A stretch of 5,033 bases of DNA from positions 1 to 5,033 of the forward strand of contig DMTA01000583.1 of the NCBI GenBank assembly GCA_003454835.1, written 5' to 3'. Position 1 is the stretch's first letter. Each line of letters opens with the position of its first letter. The DNA is from Achromobacter sp. (GTDB lineage: Bacteria; Pseudomonadota; Gammaproteobacteria; Burkholderiales; Burkholderiaceae_B). The translations under genes and the position numbers were made by a program. Shown here in pieces: positions 1 through 5,033 of the stretch. Under the pieces are notes generated by a model. That model had not been told where the DNA came from. It was given only the letters and a program-made list of their open reading frames with translations, and did no database searches.

Positions 1-197
1 TCGTGGTGGATGGCGCCCCGGCCCAGGTGGCGCGGCGGCCCGTCCAGGTGCACGGCCTGAGCGACGATGTGGCGCGCGTCGCCGGCGACCTCAAGGCCGG
101 CGAACGTGTCGTGTCCCTGGGCGCGCATCTGCTCCATGAAGGCGAGCCGGTCAGGCTCGGCGAGCAGAACGCTGCCGCCATGGTGGGAGCGCGTTGA
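1..197 (+). CDS. RND efflux periplasmic adaptor subunit (membrane-fusion protein), C-terminal end, 5' partial
   Basis: This is the last 64 or so codons of a protein that starts before the window; the reading frame has a codon at base 3 and stops with TGA at 195-197. The peptide has the usual end of an HlyD/AcrA-type adaptor: a beta-strand segment read as RRPVQVHGL, then a LKAGERVVSLGAHLL stretch and a GEPVRL stretch, matching the 'GL..G..VV..G...L..G..V' pattern of the membrane-proximal domain in this family. Such adaptors are periplasmic, usually lipid- or membrane-anchored, and join an RND permease to an outer-membrane channel. The stop codon overlaps the start of the permease gene by one base (TGATG), which supports one operon and translational coupling. 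The N-terminal signal or lipobox, the lipoyl domain and the alpha-hairpin are outside the window, so the subfamily cannot be judged. Confidence 0.88.
   Translation, partial: VVDGAPAQVARRPVQVHGLSDDVARVAGDLKAGERVVSLGAHLLHEGEPVRLGEQNAAAMVGAR
185..189 (+). promoter_or_regulatory. Ribosome binding site of the RND permease
   Basis: GGGAG lies 7 bases before the ATG at 197 and inside the end of the adaptor gene. This spacing favours ATG 197 over the in-frame TTG at 194, and with the TGATG overlap suggests coupled translation of adaptor and permease. Confidence 0.6.
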
Positions 198-3100
198 TGA
201 GCGACGGCCGCTTCAATCTGTCTGCGCTCGCCGTGCGCGAGCGCTCGATCACGCTGTTCCTGATTCTTCTCGTCTCCGTCGCCGGGATTCTCGCGTTCTT
301 CCAATTGGGCCGTGCTGAAGATCCGCCCTTCACCATCAAGCAGATGACCGTCGTCACCGCATGGCCTGGCGCGACCGCGCAGGAGATGCAGGACCAGGTT
401 GCCGAACCGCTGGAAAAGCGGCTGCAGGAGTTGCGGTGGTACGACCGGACCGAAACCTTCACGCGGCCCGGCCTGGCATTCACGATGGTGTCGCTGCTGG
501 ACAGCACACCGCCCCAGGCGGTGCAGGAAGAGTTCTATCAGGCGCGCAAGAAGCTTGCCGACGAAGCCGGACGTCTGCCTCCCGGCGTAGTCGGACCCAT
601 GGTCAATGACGAGTACGCGGACGTCACGTTCGCCCTGTACGCGCTGAAGGCAAAGGGCGAGCCTCAGCGTCTGCTCGCCCGAGATGCTGAGGCCCTGCGC
701 CAGCAACTGCTGCACGTGCCGGGCGTCAAGAAAGTGAACATCATCGGCGAGCAGCCCGAGCGCATCTTCGTGTCGTTCTCCCATGACCGCCTGGCTACGC
801 TCGGCGTCGACCCGCAAGCCATATTTGCCGCACTCAACGCGCAGAACGTCCTTACGCCCGCCGGGTCGATCGAGACCAAGGGTCCCCAGGTGTTCCTGCG
901 CGTAGACGGCGCGTTCGACAGCCTGGACAAGATCCGCCAGACGCCCATCGCCGCCCGGGGACGCACGCTGAAACTTGCCGACGTGGCGACCGTGGAACGC
1001 GGCTATGAAGACCCGGCCGCGTTTCTGGTGCGAAATAACGGCGAGCCCGCGCTGCTCTTGGGCGTGGTCATGCGCGACGAATGGAATGGGCTCGATCTGG
1101 GCAGCGCGCTCGAGAAGGAGGTCGGCAAGATCAACGCCGCATTGCCGCTCGGGATGAGCCTGACCAAGGTCACCGACCAGGCGGTGAACATCAGCGCGGC
1201 CGTGGACGAGTTCATGCTCAAGTTCTTTATCGCGCTGCTTGTCGTGATGCTGGTGTGCTTTGTCAGCATGGGGTGGCGCGTCGGGATCGTGGTGGCCGCC
1301 GCCGTGCCCCTGACCCTTGCGGCGGTGTTCGTGATCATGGCGGCCTCGGGCAAGAATTTCGACCGCATCACGCTTGGCTCGTTGATCCTGGCGCTCGGCC
1401 TGCTGGTGGACGACGCCATCATTGCCATCGAAATGATGGTGGTCAAGATGGAAGAAGGCTACAGCCGGATCGCAGCGTCGGCGTATGCGTGGAGTCACAC
1501 GGCCGCCCCCATGCTGTCCGGCACGCTCGTCACCGCAGTGGGTTTCATGCCGAACGGTTTCGCGCGTTCCACCGCGGGCGAGTACACCAGCAACATGTTC
1601 TGGATCGTCGGCATTGCGCTGATCGCGTCGTGGGTGGTGGCGGTGTTCTTCACGCCGTACCTCGGCGTAAAGATGCTGCCGGACATCAAGAAGGTTGAAG
1701 GCGGACACCACGCCATCTACGACACCCGCCATTACAATCGGTTCCGGCGTCTGCTCCGGCACGTCATCGGCCGCAAATGGCTGGTGGCGGGCACGGTGGT
1801 TGCGGTCTTTGCGCTGGCCGTGGTTGGCATGGGCCTGGTCAACAAGCAGTTCTTCCCCACTTCGGATCGGCCCGAGGTGCTCGTTGAAGTGCAGATGCCG
1901 TACGGCACGTCCATTGAACAAACCAGCGAGGCCGCTGCGACAGTCGAAGCGTGGCTGGCCAAGCAGGCGGAGGCCAGAATCGTCACCGCGTACATCGGCC
2001 AAGGCGCGCCGCGTTTCTTTCTGGCCATGGCGCCCGAGCTGCCGGACCCGTCATTCGCCAAGATCGTCGTGCTGACGGGAAATGACAAGGAACGCGAAGC
2101 GCTCAAGTACCGGCTTCGCCAGGCAATCGCCGACGGCTTGGCGCCGCAGGCGCAGGTCCGCGTCACCCAGATCGTGTTTGGCCCGCCCTCGCCGTTCCCG
2201 GTCGCCTATCGCGTCATGGGGCCTGATGCCGGCAAGTTGCGTGCGATTGCCGCTCGCGTCCAGTCGATCATGCACGCCGATCCCATGATGCGCACCGTAA
2301 ACACCGATTGGGGCGCGCGGGTTCCCGCCCTGCACTTTACGCTGGACCAGGATCGGCTTCAGGCGGTGGGACTGACCTCCAGCTCGGTCGCCTTGCAGTT
2401 GCAGTTCCTGTTGAGTGGCGTACCTCTCACCAACGTTCGCGAGGACATCCGCTCAGTTGAAGTGGTCGGCCGCGCGGCCGGTGACGTCCGCCTGGATCCA
2501 GCCAGGATCGCCGGCCTGACGCTGGTGGGGGCCGACGGCCAACGTGTGCCGCTGTCGCAGGTTGGGGCGGTGGATGTGCAAATGGAGGATCCGATCCTGC
2601 GGCGCCGCGACCGTACGCCGACCATTACGGTGCGCGGCGACATCGCGGAAGGGCTTCAGCCGCCTGACGTGTCCGCCGCGATTCTCAAGCAACTGCAGCC
2701 GGTCATCAACGACCTGCCTGCGGGATATCGCATCGAACAGGCCGGCTCCATCGAGGAATCCGCGAAGGCAAGCACCGCCATGCTGCCGCTGTTTCCGATC
2801 ATGATCGCCATCACCCTGCTGATCATCATCCTGCAGGTGCGATCCATCGCCGCCATGGTGATGGTTTTTGCGACCAGCCCGCTCGGCCTGATCGGTGTTG
2901 TGCCGACACTGCTCCTTTTCCAGCAGCCGTTCGGCATCAATGCGCTGGTCGGGCTGATTGCCCTGTCCGGCATCCTGATGCGCAATACGCTGATTCTCAT
3001 CGGCCAGATCCACCATAACGAACAGGAAGGCCTGGCGCCCTACGACGCGGTGGTCGAGGCGACGGTGCAGCGGGCGCGGCCGGTAATCCTGACCGCACTG

Positions 3101-3301
3101 GCCGCGATACTGGCTTTCATCCCGTTGACGCACTCGGTGTTCTGGGGAACGCTGGCCTACACGCTGATCGGCGGCACATTCGCCGGCACGATCATCACGC
3201 TGGTCTTCCTTCCAGCCATGTACGCCATCTGGTTCAAGATCCGCCCGGCGGCCGCGCAGGACGTTTCCAGACCTGTTGCGGCCCGGGTAACGACGGGTTG
3301 A
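197..3301 (+). CDS. RND-family efflux transporter permease (AcrB/HAE-1-like inner-membrane pump), complete
   Basis: A 1034-residue permease, a normal length for the AcrB/AcrD/AcrF family (ACR_tran). It would export hydrophobic or amphiphilic compounds from inner membrane and periplasm, driven by proton influx, as a trimer with the adaptor encoded just upstream. Topology is classical: TM1 at about 18-37, a large periplasmic loop, TM2-6 at about 339-490, TM7 at about 528-547, a second large loop, and TM8-12 at about 862-1011. The adjacent aspartates D405-D406 in TM4 (LGLLVDDAIIAIE) match AcrB D407/D408; N930, R959 and T966 match AcrB N941, R971 and T978, while R929 stands where AcrB has K940. 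The motif is HAE-like rather than the heavy-metal (CusA/CzcA) type. ATG at 197 is preferred over the adjacent in-frame TTG at 194: GGGAG at 185-189 lies 7 bases upstream of it, and the ATG overlaps the adaptor stop by one base. Substrate is unknown. No outer-membrane channel gene is visible downstream. Confidence 0.95.
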   Translation: MSDGRFNLSALAVRERSITLFLILLVSVAGILAFFQLGRAEDPPFTIKQMTVVTAWPGATAQEMQDQVAEPLEKRLQELRWYDRTETFTRPGLAFTMVSLLDSTPPQAVQEEFYQARKKLADEAGRLPPGVVGPMVNDEYADVTFALYALKAKGEPQRLLARDAEALRQQLLHVPGVKKVNIIGEQPERIFVSFSHDRLATLGVDPQAIFAALNAQNVLTPAGSIETKGPQVFLRVDGAFDSLDKIRQTPIAARGRTLKLADVATVERGYEDPAAFLVRNNGEPALLLGVVMRDEWNGLDLGSALEKEVGKINAALPLGMSLTKVTDQAVNISAAVDEFMLKFFIALLVVMLVCFVSMGWRVGIVVAAAVPLTLAAVFVIMAASGKNFDRITLGSLILALGLLVDDAIIAIEMMVVKMEEGYSRIAASAYAWSHTAAPMLSGTLVTAVGFMPNGFARSTAGEYTSNMFWIVGIALIASWVVAVFFTPYLGVKMLPDIKKVEGGHHAIYDTRHYNRFRRLLRHVIGRKWLVAGTVVAVFALAVVGMGLVNKQFFPTSDRPEVLVEVQMPYGTSIEQTSEAAATVEAWLAKQAEARIVTAYIGQGAPRFFLAMAPELPDPSFAKIVVLTGNDKEREALKYRLRQAIADGLAPQAQVRVTQIVFGPPSPFPVAYRVMGPDAGKLRAIAARVQSIMHADPMMRTVNTDWGARVPALHFTLDQDRLQAVGLTSSSVALQLQFLLSGVPLTNVREDIRSVEVVGRAAGDVRLDPARIAGLTLVGADGQRVPLSQVGAVDVQMEDPILRRRDRTPTITVRGDIAEGLQPPDVSAAILKQLQPVINDLPAGYRIEQAGSIEESAKASTAMLPLFPIMIAITLLIIILQVRSIAAMVMVFATSPLGLIGVVPTLLLFQQPFGINALVGLIALSGILMRNTLILIGQIHHNEQEGLAPYDAVVEATVQRARPVILTALAAILAFIPLTHSVFWGTLAYTLIGGTFAGTIITLVFLPAMYAIWFKIRPAAAQDVSRPVAARVTTG

Positions 3302-3313
3302 TTCACGCAGCCT

Positions 3314-3333
3314 GCGGCGAGGCACTCGCCCGC
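3314..3333 (+). other. GC-rich hairpin between permease and thioesterase genes
   Basis: GGCGAG (3316-3321) and CTCGCC (3325-3330) form a perfect 6-bp stem around a 3-base GCA loop. Two more GC pairs (3314-3315 with 3332-3333) can be added across a bulged C at 3331. It starts 13 bases after the permease stop. No T-run follows directly, only a short CTTT about 10 bases later, so it is not a convincing intrinsic terminator. It could stabilise the upstream message or reduce read-through into the thioesterase gene. Confidence 0.4.
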
Positions 3334-3347
3334 CGGGGCTTTACAAC

Positions 3348-3354
3348 GAGGGGG
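3348..3354 (+). promoter_or_regulatory. Ribosome binding site of the PaaI-like thioesterase
   Basis: GAGGGGG lies just before the ATG at 3359, with 7 bases between its GAGG core and the start codon. This is a strong purine-rich Shine-Dalgarno sequence and fixes the start of the thioesterase. It also shows that this gene is translated independently of the permease 57 bases upstream. Confidence 0.65.
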
Positions 3355-3358
3355 TCGC

Positions 3359-3898
3359 ATGTACAGAAATCAACAGACTTGCTGGGCGGTCCAGCACCAG
3401 GCCGCACTCGCGAGGCTGCGCACGGGCGGGGGCAAGCCCGATATCGCCAGTCCGGATCAGATCGCCGGCATGACAGGCTTGCAGATCCTGCACGCGATGA
3501 TGGCCGGCGAGCTGCCCTACCCGCCCATGAACGACACCGCGAACATGACGCTGGTGGAAGCGGACTCGGGCTGGGCCGTGTTTCTCGGCATCCCCGAACT
3601 GCGGCATTGCAATCCGTTCGGCACCGTCCACGGCGGCTGGTTCTCGACGCTGCTGGATTCGGCGTTGGGTTGCGCGATCCAAAGTGCGCTTCCGGAAGGC
3701 AGGCGCTACACGACGGTCGAACTCAGTGTCAACATCGTGCGCGCGGCGGCGCCATCCAGTGGCCCGCTTCGTGCCGCCGCCACGCTGATACACAGCGGCA
3801 AGCAGATCGCCACCGCGCAGGCGCGGGTGGAGGACGAGAACGGCAAGCTGTATGCGCACGCCACCACCACATGCGTGGTGTTCGACCGGCGTGCATAG
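3359..3898 (+). CDS. PaaI-family hot-dog-fold thioesterase
   Basis: A 179-residue protein with the PaaI/4HBT thioesterase signature. The core reads N85-P-F-G-x-V-H91-G92-G93, followed by D100 on the next helix (LLDSALGCA); in this family the Asn/His-Gly-Gly element and the helix acid build the active site that hydrolyses acyl-CoA or aryl-CoA thioesters. The later strands (about 120-175: TTVELSVNIVRAA, then LRAAATLIHSGKQIATAQARVED and an ATTTCVVF end) fit the hot-dog beta-sheet. PaaI enzymes are cytosolic and usually tetrameric. The N-terminal 55 residues or so are an extension over the minimal 4HBT domain, seen in many longer members. Start ATG 3359 has a strong ribosome binding site. The gene is 57 bases after the permease on the same strand, so co-transcription is likely, with only a GC-rich hairpin between them. 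Substrate is not predictable; a link to the pump is inferred from position alone. It converges with the decarboxylase-like gene, with 7 bases between stops. Confidence 0.9.
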   Translation: MYRNQQTCWAVQHQAALARLRTGGGKPDIASPDQIAGMTGLQILHAMMAGELPYPPMNDTANMTLVEADSGWAVFLGIPELRHCNPFGTVHGGWFSTLLDSALGCAIQSALPEGRRYTTVELSVNIVRAAAPSSGPLRAAATLIHSGKQIATAQARVEDENGKLYAHATTTCVVFDRRA

Positions 3899-3905
3899 CG
3901 CACGG

Positions 3906-4613
3906 CTACACCCCGAACGACACCGACATCCGTTCCAACCATGCGCTGGCCACCGGTTGCCGCCGAGCCAGAAATCCCAGCGGACCCGCTTCGGCCATGC
4001 GCCAATGCGCTGTCCCGAAACGCAGCGTTCCTCGCAGCGTGCAGCGCGTGCGGATCAGCCCTGCCGGCCCGTCCTGAACCGTCCAGACCGCGAAACGTAG
4101 CGGTACGGCAATGCGCAGGCCGGGTCGGAATTGCACGCTGGCGGCGGGCCGGCCGTCCGCGACGAGCGACGCTTGCGCCAACGCGGCCGGCTCACCTGGC
4201 CCGTCCAAGGCAGGCAGCGGCTCGAAATCGCCGATTCGCTTCGGGATGCCCCACAGCTTGCGGCCACCTTCTGCGGCCGCCTCGTCGTCCACCCAGATCG
4301 GCCCCATCGTGCACGCGGGCGCCAGCAATCCCGCGTGACGCACCGCCGTCGCAAAGAGCAACTCGTTGTAGGCGAGCGTGCCGCCCGGTTCATAAGCAGT
4401 CCAGACGGTGGTGCAGATGGCATGGCGTCCCAACGTGACCACGCGGGCATCGCCGGGCGCCTGCTGCGGCAGGTCAGCCAGCGGCACCCGCCATGCGCAG
4501 AGGAGCGCATGGCCGTGCAGTTTCCAGGGAGCCTGCGGATAAGGAGACGGGAAGCCTGACTGCGTCCTGCCTTCCGGCGTGCCGGTCGGGCTGTCGTTCG
4601 ATGGGGGAATCAT
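3906..4613 (-). CDS. Acetoacetate decarboxylase-family (ADC-fold) protein
   Basis: A 235-residue protein on the minus strand that matches the acetoacetate decarboxylase superfamily. Supporting parts are WKLHGHALL near residues 30-38, Y74-E-P-G-G and L80-A-Y-N-E84-L (a conserved family Glu region), and R118-K-L-W-G-I-P-K125-R-I. In bacterial acetoacetate decarboxylase this last motif carries the Schiff-base lysine (K115) followed by a second lysine (K116); here K125 is kept and the next residue is R126. The fold is a cytosolic beta-barrel enzyme; relatives include true decarboxylases and others that act as aldolase-dehydratases or have unknown roles, so the reaction is not assigned. Start ATG at 4613 is preferred because AGGAG (complement of 4623-4627) lies 9 bases upstream. 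The open frame extends to another ATG at 4739, but that extension would run across the divergent promoter region and its N-terminal residues do not look like the family. The gene ends 7 bases from the thioesterase stop. Confidence 0.82.
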   Translation of the reverse strand: MIPPSNDSPTGTPEGRTQSGFPSPYPQAPWKLHGHALLCAWRVPLADLPQQAPGDARVVTLGRHAICTTVWTAYEPGGTLAYNELLFATAVRHAGLLAPACTMGPIWVDDEAAAEGGRKLWGIPKRIGDFEPLPALDGPGEPAALAQASLVADGRPAASVQFRPGLRIAVPLRFAVWTVQDGPAGLIRTRCTLRGTLRFGTAHWRMAEAGPLGFLARRQPVASAWLERMSVSFGV

Positions 4614-4737
4614 CCTGGCGAACTCCTGTCGGGTTTCCAATGCACACACCCGATCGATAGTAAGCGCCCTGCGACCGAACGCCGCATGCGTTTCCATTCG
4701 GACAGAATGCGTGAGGTTCTGTAATAGAATCCCGCCC
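4614..4737. promoter_or_regulatory. Divergent intergenic region with likely promoters for both flanking genes
   Basis: This 124-base gap separates the minus-strand ADC-family gene from the plus-strand DUF2946-like gene, and is AT-richer than the coding DNA around it. Minus strand: TACTAT (complement of 4657-4662) is a fair -10 candidate, about 44 bases before the start codon, with no good -35. Plus strand: TAGAAT at 4725-4730 matches 5 of 6 bases of the -10 consensus but sits only 7 bases before the ATG at 4738, so it would give an almost leaderless message. Two short dyads, ATTC-5-GAAT at 4696-4708 and TTCT-5-AGAA at 4717-4729, have centres 21 bases apart, as for a possible regulator site. 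All of these are weak by-eye matches. Confidence 0.35.
4623..4627 (-). promoter_or_regulatory. Ribosome binding site of the ADC-family gene
   Basis: On the minus strand AGGAG lies 9 bases before the ATG whose first base is 4613. It decides the start against the longer in-frame alternative at 4739, which would cover the whole intergenic region. Confidence 0.65.
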
Positions 4738-5033
4738 ATGTCGACTCATCGGGACTCTGCGTTTCAGCCCCGCGGCCTGCCTTGGCGCTTGCTCGTCTGC
4801 CTGGCAATGGCCGCCTTTGTGCTGCGCGCTTTCATCCCGACCGGCTACATGGCGGGGCCGTCCACGACCTCGCTGATGCTGACGCTGTGCGAAGCCGGCG
4901 GCACGATGAACGTGACGTTCGACCTGCCGGCGGAGCCGGACGCCAAGCACGGTGCCGCGGAGGCCTGCGCCTTCGGCGCCCTCGCCGCGCACGCGATTCT
5001 GCCGGACACCGGGCTCGCACCTGTGTTGTCGGC
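4738..5033 (+). CDS. DUF2946-like small membrane protein, 3' partial
   Basis: A 98-codon open frame from ATG 4738 runs off the window end with no stop. The N-terminus is basic, followed by one hydrophobic segment (about residues 16-33: W16-R-L-L-V-C-L-A-M-A-A-F-V-L-R) and then the turn L29-R-A-F-I-P-T-G-Y-M38, which is typical of DUF2946-like proteins. After the membrane segment come C51 (LTLCEAGG) and C77 (EACAFGALAAHA), with H71 and H85 nearby; such paired Cys/His positions occur in this family, whose members are often found near copper or TonB-dependent genes. This suggests an inner-membrane-anchored protein with a periplasmic tail that may bind a metal, but no function is established. No Shine-Dalgarno sequence is visible before the ATG; the next in-frame ATG (4807) also lacks one and would cut off the basic start. 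Its upstream region is shared with the divergent ADC-family gene. The C-terminal part, which would confirm the family, is missing. Confidence 0.68.
   Translation, partial: MSTHRDSAFQPRGLPWRLLVCLAMAAFVLRAFIPTGYMAGPSTTSLMLTLCEAGGTMNVTFDLPAEPDAKHGAAEACAFGALAAHAILPDTGLAPVLS

Noticed and set aside
2467..2480. Perfect 14-base GC palindrome inside the permease gene
   Set aside because: It encodes an ordinary Gly-Arg-Ala-Ala-Gly run in GC-rich code, occurs once and in the middle of the coding region, so chance composition explains it.
2453..3325. 290-codon open frame on the minus strand under the permease gene
   Set aside because: It lies opposite the conserved TM8-12 region of the permease, its product is rich in Arg, Gln, Asp and His with no family resemblance, and long antisense frames are common in GC-rich genes.
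3890..3904. 5-bp hairpin over the convergent stop codons as a bidirectional terminator
   Set aside because: The stem is short and there is no T-run on either strand, so it does not meet the usual pattern of an intrinsic terminator.
3298..4077. 259-codon plus-strand frame spanning the thioesterase
   Set aside because: It begins with TTG, has no ribosome binding site, gives an Arg-rich product of low-complexity type, and overlaps the thioesterase, whose HGG motif in another frame is clearly real.
3941..4438. 165-codon plus-strand frame opposite the ADC-family gene
   Set aside because: Its product is Arg-, Ala- and Pro-rich with no recognisable domain, and the minus-strand frame has the conserved family motifs.
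4614..4739. Upstream extension of the ADC-family gene to ATG 4739
   Set aside because: The extension covers the whole divergent intergenic region and overlaps the start of the DUF2946-like gene, while the internal ATG at 4613 has a good AGGAG site at normal spacing.

Overview
The window is a GC-rich, tightly packed bacterial chromosomal segment. The high GC, strong third-position GC bias and gene families (tripartite RND efflux pump, PaaI-type thioesterase, acetoacetate-decarboxylase-fold protein, DUF2946-like small protein) fit a Gram-negative proteobacterium. A Burkholderiales-type beta-proteobacterium (Cupriavidus, Ralstonia or Achromobacter relatives) is my best guess, inferred from gene style only and not from a search.

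Layout: (1) Bases 1-197 (+) hold the C-terminal end of an RND membrane-fusion (periplasmic adaptor) protein whose start lies outside the window. (2) Bases 197-3301 (+) hold a complete inner-membrane RND permease of 1034 residues. Its start overlaps the adaptor stop by one base, so the two are translationally coupled parts of one pump. (3) Bases 3359-3898 (+) hold a 179-residue hot-dog-fold PaaI-like thioesterase with its own strong ribosome binding site. It lies 57 bases after the permease and is probably in the same transcript. (4) Bases 3906-4613 (-) hold a 235-residue acetoacetate-decarboxylase-family protein that converges on the thioesterase with only 7 bases between the stop codons. (5) Bases 4614-4737 are a divergent intergenic region with weak promoter-like elements and two small dyads. 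(6) From 4738 to the window end (+) there is the start of a small one-pass membrane protein resembling DUF2946, cut by the window edge.

How they work together: the adaptor and permease would form a proton-driven tripartite exporter with an outer-membrane channel not seen here. The permease keeps the TM4 aspartate pair and the other AcrB proton-relay residues, but has Arg where AcrB has the TM10 lysine. The thioesterase may be a co-transcribed partner that hydrolyses an aromatic or acyl-CoA thioester, but its link to the pump rests only on position. The decarboxylase-fold gene and the DUF2946-like gene are separate, divergently transcribed units.

I do not see a clearly new biological system here. 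There are no mobile elements, CRISPR arrays or RNA genes. The most checkable leads are the pump-thioesterase pairing, the possible leaderless start and paired dyads at 4696-4737, and the very tight convergent junction at 3899-3905.
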